Assembly: GCF_017355835.1 (NCBI RefSeq)
Contig: NZ_JAFEWF010000003.1
Location: forward strand, 62,001 to 126,000
Length of the DNA: 64,000 nucleotides
From: Desertivirga brevis
GTDB lineage: Bacteria > Bacteroidota > Bacteroidia > Sphingobacteriales > Sphingobacteriaceae
Reading direction: 5' to 3'
Made by a program: the position numbers and the translations under genes. This document shows, piece by piece, positions 55,846 to 64,000 of the stretch; positions within the stretch are counted from its first letter, which is position 1; every line of letters starts with the position of its first letter. The notes under the pieces are model-generated. The model worked only from the letters and a program-made list of their open reading frames with translations. It was not told the origin of the DNA and ran no database searches.

Positions 55846-57951
55846 ATGCAAAGTTTTAGATCTGAACTGGAAAACCCGATTGTACAGAAAGACATAATTG
55901 AGCTTGAGAAAAAGATCAGGTTGTTCAGAGAGGGAAAAATACACGAAGAAAAGTTCAGAAGCTTAAGATTGGCTCGTGGTGTTTATGGCCAGCGCCAGCA
56001 AGGAGTTCAGATGGTCCGTATTAAATTACCCTACGGAAAAGTAACCACTGCACAGTTATTACGTATCTCCGATGTTTCGGACGAATTTGCTACAGGAAAT
56101 CTTCACATTACCACCCGTCAAGATATTCAGGTGCATTTTGTTAGCTTGGAACGCACCCCTGAACTTTGGGCTGAACTTGAAAAAGATTCTATTACCCTTC
56201 GCGAGGCTTGTGGTAATACAGTAAGAAATGTAACAGGTTCTGCCATGGCCGGAGTTGATCCGGAGGAACCATTTGATATAACTCCTTATGCTCATGCATT
56301 CTTTGAGTACCTTTTAAGGAATCCTATATGTCAGGATATGGGACGTAAATTCAAAATAGCGTTTTCATCTTCTGAGCGTGATACCGGTTTTGCTTTTATT
56401 CATGATTTAGGCTTTATCCCTAAAGTAAAAATAGAAAACGGTCAAGAGGTACGCGGATTCAAGGTTGTTATGGCCGGAGGATTAGGATCTCAGCCACATA
56501 TAGCCGAAGAGGTTTCTGAGTTTGTACACGAAGATCAAATCATTCCTTTTGCTGAATCGATCATCCGTATTTTCGATCGTTATGGTGAGCGGGCAAAACG
56601 TAACAAGGCCAGGTTTAAATATCTTATTCAGGATTTTGGAAGAGACAAGATCCTTGAGCTGGCGGAGCAGGAGCGTAAAGCATTAAAGGTTAAGGAATAT
56701 AAGATCAATAGAGATCTACCTCAGCCAGTACTTCCTGCAGCACAAGTTCCTGTTGTTGAAATTACCGACTCTGTTAAATATGAGCAGTGGTTGAAGTCCA
56801 ATATTTACCCTCAGAAACAAGAAGGATTTGTCTCTGTAGGGGTAAGAGTGCAAAATGGTGATATCAAAACTCCTGTTGCGCGCAAACTGGTTGATATTGT
56901 TCGCGCTACAGCAGCAGATGATATTCGCCTGACTAACTCACAGGGCTTAATGCTTCGCTTTGTTAGAGAAGAGAGCTTGCCTTATTTGTTTGAAAAGTTG
57001 AACGAACTGGGTTTAGCACAACCTGGATTTGAGAGTGTAATCGATATCACTTCTTGTCCAGGTACCGACACTTGTAATCTTGGTATTTCTAATAGTACTG
57101 GTATTACCCGCGAATTGGAAAGAGTTCTTCTGGAGGAATACCCCGATCTGATCTACAATAAAGACATCCTGATTAAGATCAGCGGTTGTATAAACTCCTG
57201 CGGCCAGCACGCAATGGCTGCCATCGGATTCCACGGCTCTAGTATGAAAGTTGGAAAAATGGTAGCTCCAGCCCTGCAGGTATTATTAGGAGGTGGCCCA
57301 ACAGGAGATGGAACAGGTGTGGCTTCAGAAAAAGTGATCAAGGTGCCAAGTAAACGCGGTCCGCAGGTTTTGCGTACTCTTTTAAACGATTACTTCGCCA
57401 ACGCTCAGGAAGGTGAGCTATACAACCAGTATTACAACAGACAAGGTAAGATCTATTTTTACGACTTGTTAAACCCGATAGCAAGTCAGGAAAATATCAC
57501 ACCAGACGACTTTATCGACTGGGAACAAACCGAACCATACAAACCGGAAATCGGTGTAGGTGAGTGTGCCAGTGTTCTGATCGACCTTGTTGCTACCTTA
57601 TTATTTGAAGCTGAGGAGAGAATTCAGTGGAGTGAGGAAGCTTTTGCAAGGGCAGACTATTCAGACGCCATTTATCATGCATATACTGGTTTTATTAATT
57701 CGGCTAAAGCCTTATTAGTTTCAGAAGGTGTTAAAACGAATACCCAGGCAGGGATTATTAAAGATTTTGATGAAAAGTTGGTTGCAACCGGGAAAGTAAA
57801 ATTACCTTCTTCGTTCGACGAGCTGGTTTATCAGATAAATCAGAATGAGCCTACCAAAGAGTTCGCTGAGTATTATTTAGAGCAATCTAAGTTGTTTAAT
57901 CAGCAGCTTAAAGAGTACCGGAACGCACAATTAGTCAATACTGAAATTTAA
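55846..57951 (+). CDS. Siroheme sulfite/nitrite reductase with C-terminal HEPN-like domain
   Basis: 701 residues. Two ferredoxin-like halves plus the siroheme/4Fe-4S site: TSCPGTDTCNLG and SGCINSCGQH give the CX5C and CX3C ligands. The last 130 residues (SVLIDLVATLLFEAEERIQW ... YSDAIYHAYTGFINSAKALL) form a HEPN-like helical domain. Reduces sulfite to sulfide or nitrite to ammonium with ferredoxin as donor; the siroheme synthase follows 9 bp downstream and an Rrf2 regulator next, which favours assimilation of sulfur. No signal peptide. Confidence 0.9.
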   Translation: MQSFRSELENPIVQKDIIELEKKIRLFREGKIHEEKFRSLRLARGVYGQRQQGVQMVRIKLPYGKVTTAQLLRISDVSDEFATGNLHITTRQDIQVHFVSLERTPELWAELEKDSITLREACGNTVRNVTGSAMAGVDPEEPFDITPYAHAFFEYLLRNPICQDMGRKFKIAFSSSERDTGFAFIHDLGFIPKVKIENGQEVRGFKVVMAGGLGSQPHIAEEVSEFVHEDQIIPFAESIIRIFDRYGERAKRNKARFKYLIQDFGRDKILELAEQERKALKVKEYKINRDLPQPVLPAAQVPVVEITDSVKYEQWLKSNIYPQKQEGFVSVGVRVQNGDIKTPVARKLVDIVRATAADDIRLTNSQGLMLRFVREESLPYLFEKLNELGLAQPGFESVIDITSCPGTDTCNLGISNSTGITRELERVLLEEYPDLIYNKDILIKISGCINSCGQHAMAAIGFHGSSMKVGKMVAPALQVLLGGGPTGDGTGVASEKVIKVPSKRGPQVLRTLLNDYFANAQEGELYNQYYNRQGKIYFYDLLNPIASQENITPDDFIDWEQTEPYKPEIGVGECASVLIDLVATLLFEAEERIQWSEEAFARADYSDAIYHAYTGFINSAKALLVSEGVKTNTQAGIIKDFDEKLVATGKVKLPSSFDELVYQINQNEPTKEFAEYYLEQSKLFNQQLKEYRNAQLVNTEI

Positions 57952-57960
57952 GCTGATTGG

Positions 57961-58689
57961 ATGTCTGATTCAACAGAAAATAATCCAAATACTGGTACGA
58001 ACGGGAAAGAGCAGAATACGCTCTTTCCCGTTTTTTTAAAGCTCGAAAAATTAAATTTACTGATAGTTGGAGGAGGAAATGTTGGGGAAGAGAAACTATC
58101 AGCGGTTCTTAATAACAGCCCTCAGGCTAAAGTAAAGCTGGTCGCCACCGAGATCTTTCCTCCCGTTCGGGACCTTCTTCAAAGAAACAATATCAGTTTT
58201 CTGGAAAAGCCCTTTACCGAAGACGATTTGGATGGAATAGATTTGGCTATAGTTGCTATTAATGATAAAGAGATCAGCAGTCAAATCCATGCGTCCTGCA
58301 AGGCAAAAGGAGTTTTAACAAATGTAGCGGATAAGCCTGCATTGTGTGATTTTTATCTTGGTTCAATTGTGCAGAAGGGAAACCTAAAGATCGCAATTTC
58401 TACAAATGGAAAATCGCCGACGATATCCAAAAGAGTTAAGGAAGTTTTAAATGAGGCTTTTCCCGCCGAAATTGATGATTTGCTAGACAATATGGAAAAG
58501 ATTAGAAATTCTCTCAAGGGAGATTTCTCTGAAAAGATCCGCCAATTGAATACTATAACCAGTAGTCTTTCTGCCCAGCCGCAAGCTTCAAATAAGCGGA
58601 AGAACCAGTTAACTATCCTACTGTATCTCATTATGGCAATAGCATTAATGGGGGTAGGTCACCTCTTGTTCTCCTATATATTCCGCTGA
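57961..58689 (+). CDS. Siroheme synthase, precorrin-2 dehydrogenase/ferrochelatase domain, with membrane anchor
   Basis: 242 residues. LLIVGGGNVGEEKL is the NAD-binding loop of the Met8/CysG-N type, and NVADKPALCDFYLGSIVQKG and STNGKSPTISK the family signatures. It oxidises precorrin-2 to sirohydrochlorin and inserts iron to make siroheme. Unusually the C-terminus is a predicted membrane helix of about 25 residues (ILLYLIMAIALMGVGHLL), so it may be tethered to the inner membrane. It supplies the cofactor for the upstream reductase. No methyltransferase half is fused. Confidence 0.9.
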   Translation: MSDSTENNPNTGTNGKEQNTLFPVFLKLEKLNLLIVGGGNVGEEKLSAVLNNSPQAKVKLVATEIFPPVRDLLQRNNISFLEKPFTEDDLDGIDLAIVAINDKEISSQIHASCKAKGVLTNVADKPALCDFYLGSIVQKGNLKIAISTNGKSPTISKRVKEVLNEAFPAEIDDLLDNMEKIRNSLKGDFSEKIRQLNTITSSLSAQPQASNKRKNQLTILLYLIMAIALMGVGHLLFSYIFR

Positions 58690-58767
58690 TATTTGGCGGA
58701 TCCCCATTGCGGATAAAAATCAAATATTTGTTGTAAGTTTGTTAAAATCCTTTTCAAAATTTAAGCA

Positions 58768-59271
58768 GTGTTAACCAAAAAGACTAAATACGCAGTTAAA
58801 GCATTAATGGCCCTTGCCAGAAATAAGGACAATAAGCCTATGTTGATCGCTCAAATTGCCGAAAAAGAACAACTTCCTAAGAAGTTTCTCGAGGCAATAC
58901 TGCTCGAGCTTAAACGCAGCGGTTTCCTTGGTAGTAAAAAGGGAGCAGGAGGTGGATATTATTTGATGAAAAAGGCTGAGGAAATCAAGTTGGCCGGAAT
59001 TATAAGGGTCATTGATGGGCCGATTGCATTGTTACCCTGCGTCAGTTTAAATTTCTACGAAAAGTGTGAGGAGTGTACAAGTGAGATATACTGTGGCATC
59101 CGGGATGTGATGAAGGATGTTCGCGATGCTACCCTGAACGTTCTTACACAAACCAGCCTGGCTGATATGATCGAACGTGAAGAGTCTTTACAGAAGAAGT
59201 TAATATCTGAAAAGGCTGAAGGTATATCTGAAGAGAATTTTAAAGGTGACTTCAGCGGCTCTGTAGAGTGA
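58768..59271 (+). CDS. Rrf2-family Fe-S transcriptional regulator
   Basis: 167 residues, starting at GTG (58768). A winged-helix domain (TKKTKYAVKALMAL) precedes a cluster CVSLN...CEECTSEIYC, the usual Rrf2 three-or-four-Cys iron-sulfur site with an extra Cys. Relatives are IscR (Fe-S), NsrR (nitric oxide) and CymR (cysteine). Given its place at the end of the sulfite-reductase/siroheme operon it probably senses the sulfur or Fe-S state. The last 30 residues are polar and disordered. Confidence 0.87.
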   Translation: MLTKKTKYAVKALMALARNKDNKPMLIAQIAEKEQLPKKFLEAILLELKRSGFLGSKKGAGGGYYLMKKAEEIKLAGIIRVIDGPIALLPCVSLNFYEKCEECTSEIYCGIRDVMKDVRDATLNVLTQTSLADMIEREESLQKKLISEKAEGISEENFKGDFSGSVE

Positions 59272-59388
59272 TTTTTTTTATAATTCCAGAACAAGGAATT
59301 AAACATATTGTTATTTAGATACCCTAATTTTTTAACCAAAGTATTTTCTTAAGAAAAACAAAGGTTGGGTGATTAAGGGTTAAGCAAG

Positions 59389-59421
59389 CGGCCAGGTTTC
59401 CTTTGTTACCTGGCCGTTTTT
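59389..59421 (+). terminator. Terminator after the Rrf2 gene
   Basis: CGGCCAGG, 12-base loop and CCTGGCCG, then TTTTT. It ends the operon. Confidence 0.9.
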
Positions 59422-59472
59422 ATAACACTAATATCTCTTTTTTTTATAACTGTTTAACTCAAAGTTGGTGTC

Positions 59473-61107
59473 TTAGGTCTTATTATAATACTTCCGGATC
59501 AATCCTTTAAAACCTAACCATATCATTAATGTAATGCCTGCAACTATGGCTATGTAGGCTAAGTAGTCTCCATACTGAACATAGAAAGTTAGTTCTTCAT
59601 TAAGATTTATATCAGCCTTAAGGGCCGTGGCCACCCACCATTTGCTTTGCTTTACAACATCACCACGTTGATTAATAAAACCTGATATTCCCGTATTGGC
59701 CGAACGTGCAATCCATCTTCGGGTTTCAATGGCCCGTAACTTTGCATACGCGAAATGCTGGTCTTTTCCCGATGTATTACCCCACCAACCATCATTAGTA
59801 ACAATTGCTATAAATTGAGCTCCTTTTTTGACACTTTTTGCCACGTATTCACCCCAGATAGACTCATAACAGATCACCGGAGATACTCCCATCCCGCTCT
59901 GGGCATAAAAAACAGAAGGGTCATCCTGATGCCCGTAGTCGCCGGTTGCCCCTCCAAAGGCTTTAAATAGCGGCTTCAAGAACGTCAATGAATGTGCAAA
60001 AGGTGTTTGTTCTACTCCAGGAACCAGTTTCGACTTGTGATACAGTTGTATTCTTGAAGAATTCTCTATTTGTATGGCTGCATTAAATACATCTATATAT
60101 CTTCGATTTTCCTCAATAAGCCGCGCTGTTGCTGTCTTTTCAGTGTCATACCACGCAAAGCTCTCTATACCAGAAAGAACGTTTCCATTTTTATATTTAG
60201 CTAAAAAACCTTGTATTGTAACAAAGTCTGGATTTGTAAGCAGTCTATCTTCATCAGCATTATCTGTAATTGCCGTCTCTGGCCAGATAAAATATTCGGT
60301 GTTGGGCTGTCCAACAGAATCAGAAAGTCTTATCAAGTTTTGTACCTGCTGCGCCCCGGGCAGAGAACCGAATTTCTCATAAGGGTCAATATTAGGTTGT
60401 ACAACAACTACGTTTGCAGGGTTCTCGTGCTCCAAATACTTGTTGTACATAGTTATGGAAAGAGTAATGGGAATAAGTACCCAGGCAGATAGCCCCGGTA
60501 CCAGTCTTTTCTGTCTTTCCAAAGCCCTGTCATCTGTCGAGCTCCTTGCCAGTGTTAGTTCGAATGTTAGAATGTTTGCGACTAGTATCCAGATCGTGCC
60601 TCCATACACTCCTGTATATTCATACCACTGCACAAGCTGATGCGACGAGGCGAAGCCATTGCCAAGCGTCATCCAAGGGAAGGAAAGGTCCCAGGTTTGG
60701 TGCAGGTATTCGTAAGCTACCCAGAAACAAACAAGGCCAAGGTAACCTATAATCCTGTTGCTCACCCTTCGCAACTGATAGTACAACCACCAGGCAATTG
60801 TCATTAGTACAGCAGCAAGGCCAAAAGGGATTAACGATATAAGCACAGCTACCCACGCAGGCATTACTGAGTTAAGCGAATTGAATACCCAGTAAATACA
60901 AGATGTGTTCCATACAAAAAAAGTAAGGAAGGCGATGCCGAAAATCTTTTTTCCCTTATTAGTAAACTTAGCATCAATTATTGCTTCAGTACTAAGTAAC
61001 AGTGGAACAAATGCAACCAACAGGAGGGGAGCGGTAAAAGACATAGGCGGCCAGGCCAGCCATAATAAAAGGGCGGTGGTTAAGGCCTTTAAATATAATT
61101 TCTGCAC
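59473..61107 (-). CDS. lnt: Apolipoprotein N-acyltransferase
   Basis: 544 residues. About seven N-terminal membrane spans (to about residue 210) and a nitrilase-fold periplasmic domain with the Glu-Lys-Cys triad: WPETAI (Glu), HKSKLVPGVEQTPF (Lys) and ICYESIWGE (Cys). It adds the third acyl chain to lipoprotein N-termini at the inner membrane. The many lipoproteins in this genome fit. Next gene downstream is not in an obvious operon with it. Confidence 0.95.
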   Translation of the reverse strand: MQKLYLKALTTALLLWLAWPPMSFTAPLLLVAFVPLLLSTEAIIDAKFTNKGKKIFGIAFLTFFVWNTSCIYWVFNSLNSVMPAWVAVLISLIPFGLAAVLMTIAWWLYYQLRRVSNRIIGYLGLVCFWVAYEYLHQTWDLSFPWMTLGNGFASSHQLVQWYEYTGVYGGTIWILVANILTFELTLARSSTDDRALERQKRLVPGLSAWVLIPITLSITMYNKYLEHENPANVVVVQPNIDPYEKFGSLPGAQQVQNLIRLSDSVGQPNTEYFIWPETAITDNADEDRLLTNPDFVTIQGFLAKYKNGNVLSGIESFAWYDTEKTATARLIEENRRYIDVFNAAIQIENSSRIQLYHKSKLVPGVEQTPFAHSLTFLKPLFKAFGGATGDYGHQDDPSVFYAQSGMGVSPVICYESIWGEYVAKSVKKGAQFIAIVTNDGWWGNTSGKDQHFAYAKLRAIETRRWIARSANTGISGFINQRGDVVKQSKWWVATALKADINLNEELTFYVQYGDYLAYIAIVAGITLMIWLGFKGLIRKYYNKT

Positions 61108-61163
61108 GTTATCGTAATGATGTTAATATTTGCCGCTTTATTTCTGCCTTACCACTTAATAAA

Positions 61164-61943
61164 TTACTTGTTTTTCTCCAGCAATTCTTCTACCCGGTTT
61201 CGCTCGGTCTGAAGTTCACGGGCCAGTTTTTTCTCTTTGTCGTTTGCCTTTATTTTGTAAGCCTGGTATTCAGCTGATATTTCATCAAATAATTGCCTGC
61301 GATACTTTGCCTCTCTGATGCTCCGGCCCGCGGTGAATAATACAATCAATAAAGCGGCAGCTAAGGTAATAACGGCGCCCCACATAATTGTATTATAAGT
61401 TGATTTATCTACCCGCATACCAAGTAGATTTACCTGATCAATAGTTGATCTCGACTCTTCCAGGTTCTTTTCGCCTTCTGATACCTGCGCTCTCAGATCC
61501 TGAATGGTTTTTTCCTGCTGGGCAAGTTTGGCTCTTAAAGGTGCGCCCTGGGTTTTGTACATCCTTAAACTGTCCTGCACACTTCTCCATAAATTCCGCA
61601 ACCTGTTAGGATTTACTACCTGGTACCCCTGTTGCATCCAGGAGCGTTTAAGTAATTCGTCATATTGTCCTGCCAAACTGTTGTTACCAGGAGCAGGTTG
61701 GTATGCCGGTGTAGTCGTTTGAGCCGGTGCAGGTCTGCTGCCCGTTGGTTGTATGGTTTTAGATCCGGATTTTTGAGCACCTGATCCTGTTGTCGCCTTG
61801 ACTTCACTAACAGAGGTCTTCTTAGCAGGTGCAGCCGTTGTACTTACTCTCTTTCTTACAGCTGAAGTGTCCTGTCCTTGCACTGCCGTTGCAACCATTA
61901 GCAGAAGAGCTATCGAGAAGCTTTTAAATAGTCCTTTTTTCAT
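61164..61943 (-). CDS. Membrane protein with coiled coil, often mislabelled a tRNA methyltransferase
   Basis: 259 residues. A signal peptide ends AVQG (about 23). Residues 25-95 are Ala/Pro/Thr/Ser-rich and disordered. A helical domain follows (WMQQGYQVVNPNRLRNLWRSV), then a coiled coil (about 115-175), one membrane helix at about 187-207 (NTIMWGAVITLAAALLIVLF), and a second coiled coil to the end. This domain order matches Bacteroidota proteins that some databases name tRNA (guanine-N1)-methyltransferase, a name with no sequence support here. Function unknown. It is 56 bp upstream of lnt. Confidence 0.7.
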   Translation of the reverse strand: MKKGLFKSFSIALLLMVATAVQGQDTSAVRKRVSTTAAPAKKTSVSEVKATTGSGAQKSGSKTIQPTGSRPAPAQTTTPAYQPAPGNNSLAGQYDELLKRSWMQQGYQVVNPNRLRNLWRSVQDSLRMYKTQGAPLRAKLAQQEKTIQDLRAQVSEGEKNLEESRSTIDQVNLLGMRVDKSTYNTIMWGAVITLAAALLIVLFTAGRSIREAKYRRQLFDEISAEYQAYKIKANDKEKKLARELQTERNRVEELLEKNK

Positions 61944-62049
61944 AGTGTTAATGTAAGGTTAATAGCCAGGGTGAAAATATAAATTTATAATAACAACAAA
62001 AAGCCAACTTGTCTTTTGTATTGCTTGTTATAACATCAAACGAGACAAT

Positions 62050-63141
62050 ATGAGAGCTGGATTTTTAAGGATAATAACGCTGCTTTTTATTTTACCAGGT
62101 TTATCGACTGTAGGACAATCAAGGACAGAAAATGTTGTTTTGATTACTTTAGACGGAATGCGTTGGCAGGAGATTTTCCAGGGAGCAGATAAAGATATTT
62201 TATATAGGAAGAAAGGTGTCGAGAATGTAGCCGAGATTGAAAGTCAGTTTTGGGACAAGGACCCTTTGAAAAGAAGGGAGAAGCTTTTGCCCTTTATTTG
62301 GAGTGAGATTGCTACAAATGGGCAGATTTATGGTAATAGAAGCTTGGGTAACAAGGTAAATGTCAGGAATAAGTTCAGGTTTTCCTACCCTGGCTATAAT
62401 GAGCTCTTGACTGGTTTCCCCGACAAAAGAATAAATAGCAACGCCAAAAGGAATAATCCTAACCAGACTGTTTTGGAGTTCCTGAACAAAAAAATTGAAT
62501 ATAAGGATAAGGTAGCCGCTTTTGCATCCTGGGACGTATTTCATTATATTCTAAATCAGCAACGATCGGGAGTACATGTCAATGCGGGGAACGATACATT
62601 GAAGGCTCAAAAATTGAGTGCAAGGGAAAGGTTTTTAAACCAGTTGCATAAAGCATCTCCAAGTCCCTGGTCTGGCACTCGTTTCGACAAGATTACTCAC
62701 CAGTATGCTAGCGAATACTTTAAAAATAATAAACCTAAATTCCTGTTAATCGCTTACGGAGAAACTGATGAATATGCTCATCATGGTAATTATTCATCTT
62801 ATTTGAAGTCTGCCAATAAAACGGATGCATATATCCAGGAGGTTTGGAATTGGATACAGTCGGATGAACAGTACCGCGATAAGACCACTTTGGTTATCAC
62901 AACAGATCATGGAAGAGGAAATGGCAGGAGATCGTGGAGAAGCCACGGGGTTCTCCAAAAGGGTTCTAACAATACTTGGTTTATGATCATGGGGCCGGAT
63001 ACTCAACCACTGGGCGAGATGAAGGAAAAAGAGCACTACTATAACAATCAGTTAGCGAAAACTATTGCAGGCTTTCTAAACCTTGAGTATCCGGTTCAAG
63101 GGGCTTATGGAGAAGTAATAGCTACGGCAATGGAACATTGA
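62050..63141 (+). CDS. Alkaline-phosphatase-superfamily enzyme (phosphodiesterase/phosphatase-like), exported
   Basis: 363 residues. A signal peptide ends STVGQ. VVLITLDGMRWQEIF (first metal-binding Asp), TDEYAHHGNY (Asp and His ligands) and TTDHGRG (Asp and His) mark the alkaline phosphatase metal core with two metal ions. YPGYNELLTG replaces the usual Thr/Ser nucleophile region and the nucleophile is not certain. Substrate may be a nucleotide, phospholipid or sugar phosphate. It is a single gene upstream of the tyrA-like gene by 75 bp. Confidence 0.83.
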   Translation: MRAGFLRIITLLFILPGLSTVGQSRTENVVLITLDGMRWQEIFQGADKDILYRKKGVENVAEIESQFWDKDPLKRREKLLPFIWSEIATNGQIYGNRSLGNKVNVRNKFRFSYPGYNELLTGFPDKRINSNAKRNNPNQTVLEFLNKKIEYKDKVAAFASWDVFHYILNQQRSGVHVNAGNDTLKAQKLSARERFLNQLHKASPSPWSGTRFDKITHQYASEYFKNNKPKFLLIAYGETDEYAHHGNYSSYLKSANKTDAYIQEVWNWIQSDEQYRDKTTLVITTDHGRGNGRRSWRSHGVLQKGSNNTWFMIMGPDTQPLGEMKEKEHYYNNQLAKTIAGFLNLEYPVQGAYGEVIATAMEH

Positions 63142-63216
63142 ACCAGGTACTGAATTCATCTGCTGTGGTGTTTCCCAGTCCTGCACTTCCAGAAATTTTT
63201 CTCTAAGTTTACGCCG

Positions 63217-64000
63217 ATGAATATTGGAATAATAGGACTTGGAGACATGGGCTCTATTTATGCCCGAAAATGGTCAGAAAAAGGCTATTCCGTATATGGC
63301 TGCGATCTGCCGGAGCGATATGAATTATTAAAACATGCCTTTCAGGGAACATCCGTCACTGTTCTAGAAAGTGCAAAAGCGGTAGCCCGTAAGTCTGACT
63401 TCTTGATGTATGCTGTTGAAGCCGCAAAGATTGCTCAGGTAGTTGCCAGCACCGCTGATTCTGTAAAATATGGTGCTGTCATTGCCGGACAAACTTCTGT
63501 TAAAGATCCCGAGATTGAGGCCTTCGAAAAATACCTACCTTCCGACGTTCATATTTTTACATGCCATTCCCTGCACGGTCCTGCTTTTTCTACGGAAGGC
63601 CAGAAACTAGTAATTGTTCCTCATCGGATAAATAAAGAGAATTATTCCCGTGTCCTGCCAATCTTTGAAGCTTTAGGATCTGAGATCATTGAGGTAGAGA
63701 ATTATCACATGCATGATCAGATCATGGCCGATACCCAGGCAGTTACCCATATGGGGTTCGAAAGTATGGGGACGGCGTGGAAAAACTCTGGCTTTTATCC
63801 CTGGGATCATGGTGCTTATTCAACCGGAATAGATAATGTGAAGATCCTGACAACTCTGAGGATATTTAGCTATAAGGCTCACGTTTATGCGGGACTTGCG
63901 ATCCTAAATCCTTTTGCGCGGAAACAGGTAAGGCAGTATGCAAAGTCAGAATCTGCACTATTCAAGATGATGATCTGCGAAGATGAGGTTGCTTTCAGGA
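63217..64000 (+). CDS. Prephenate dehydrogenase, fungal Tyr1-like (3'-truncated by window edge)
   Basis: 261 residues from the ATG at 63217, open to the edge without a stop. IGIIGLGDMGSIYARKW is the dinucleotide loop, and GGQTSVKxPEIEAFEKYLP (here AGQTSVKDPEIEAFEKYLP), HSLHGP, DTQAVTHxxFxSMG and LRIFSYKAHVYAGLAILNPFA correspond to the fungal prephenate dehydrogenase Tyr1 as I remember it. It would oxidise prephenate to 4-hydroxyphenylpyruvate for tyrosine synthesis. The C-terminal end (including any ACT domain) is outside the window. Confidence 0.85.
   Translation, partial: MNIGIIGLGDMGSIYARKWSEKGYSVYGCDLPERYELLKHAFQGTSVTVLESAKAVARKSDFLMYAVEAAKIAQVVASTADSVKYGAVIAGQTSVKDPEIEAFEKYLPSDVHIFTCHSLHGPAFSTEGQKLVIVPHRINKENYSRVLPIFEALGSEIIEVENYHMHDQIMADTQAVTHMGFESMGTAWKNSGFYPWDHGAYSTGIDNVKILTTLRIFSYKAHVYAGLAILNPFARKQVRQYAKSESALFKMMICEDEVAFR

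Noticed and set aside
1..64000. CRISPR arrays, insertion sequences, prophage or integrated elements
   Set aside because: No regularly spaced repeats, transposase, integrase, phage or toxin-antitoxin genes were recognised anywhere in the window; gene order is that of a conserved chromosome core apart from the left end.

Overview
The window is a gene-dense piece of a Bacteroidota chromosome, most likely family Sphingobacteriaceae (Pedobacter, Mucilaginibacter or Arcticibacter type). Four things point there: a SusC/SusD outer-membrane pair, promoter -7 boxes of the TAnnTTTG type, Bacteroidota-restricted families (DUF4290, DUF4833, the 230-residue ClpP with ClpX, REC-kinase hybrids), and lipoproteins with the CKK start typical of the phylum. 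It is essentially a housekeeping region with one accessory locus at the left end. I found no insertion sequence, prophage, integrase, CRISPR array or rRNA.

Left end (1-9.5 kb): a nutrient-uptake locus. It holds the tail of one surface protein, a two-domain fasciclin lipoprotein, a SusC TonB-dependent transporter and its SusD lipoprotein. After a hairpin come two tandem paralogous lipoproteins, each an Ig-like domain plus a C39-like papain fold whose catalytic cysteine is a glycine. No glycoside hydrolase or regulator is in view, so the substrate is unknown.

9.6-25.3 kb: a DEAD-box RNA helicase with an RNA-binding and RGG-like tail; two small proteins sharing a C-terminal motif; gpsA; a polysaccharide deacetylase; a 500-bp intergenic region holding a 16-bp palindrome and a folded RNA candidate that looks 6S-like; two unrelated aconitases in tandem (acnB, acnA); a DUF4833 protein; an SDR enzyme; two thioredoxin-fold exported proteins; sucD; an ABC exporter.

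25.4-38.5 kb: a SulP anion transporter overlapping a beta-carbonic anhydrase (a likely bicarbonate module), rsmI, serS, a DUF4290 gene followed by murA (with Asp in place of the fosfomycin-target Cys), a cystathionine-beta-synthase-like enzyme, AMP nucleosidase, the tig-clpP-clpX proteostasis cluster, and tRNA-Leu(UAG).

38.6-46.7 kb: a signalling cluster on the minus strand: a 1177-residue CHASE3-GAF-kinase-REC-REC-REC hybrid, CheR, CheB and a REC-kinase-REC hybrid, with no flagellar or chemoreceptor genes. Divergently there is a pair of ferritin-like stress proteins.

46.7-64 kb: a ferredoxin divergent from an acyl-CoA reductase; a small conserved protein; ftsE; grpE-dnaJ separated by an inverted repeat; a response regulator; recO-dgkA-glucan phosphorylase homologue (its PLP lysine position is Ser); a 2-oxoglutarate oxygenase; a sulfite/nitrite reductase fused to a HEPN-like tail, followed by a membrane-tethered siroheme synthase and an Rrf2 regulator (a sulfur-assimilation operon); lnt; a coiled-coil membrane protein; an alkaline-phosphatase-superfamily enzyme; and the start of a fungal-Tyr1-like prephenate dehydrogenase cut off by the window edge.
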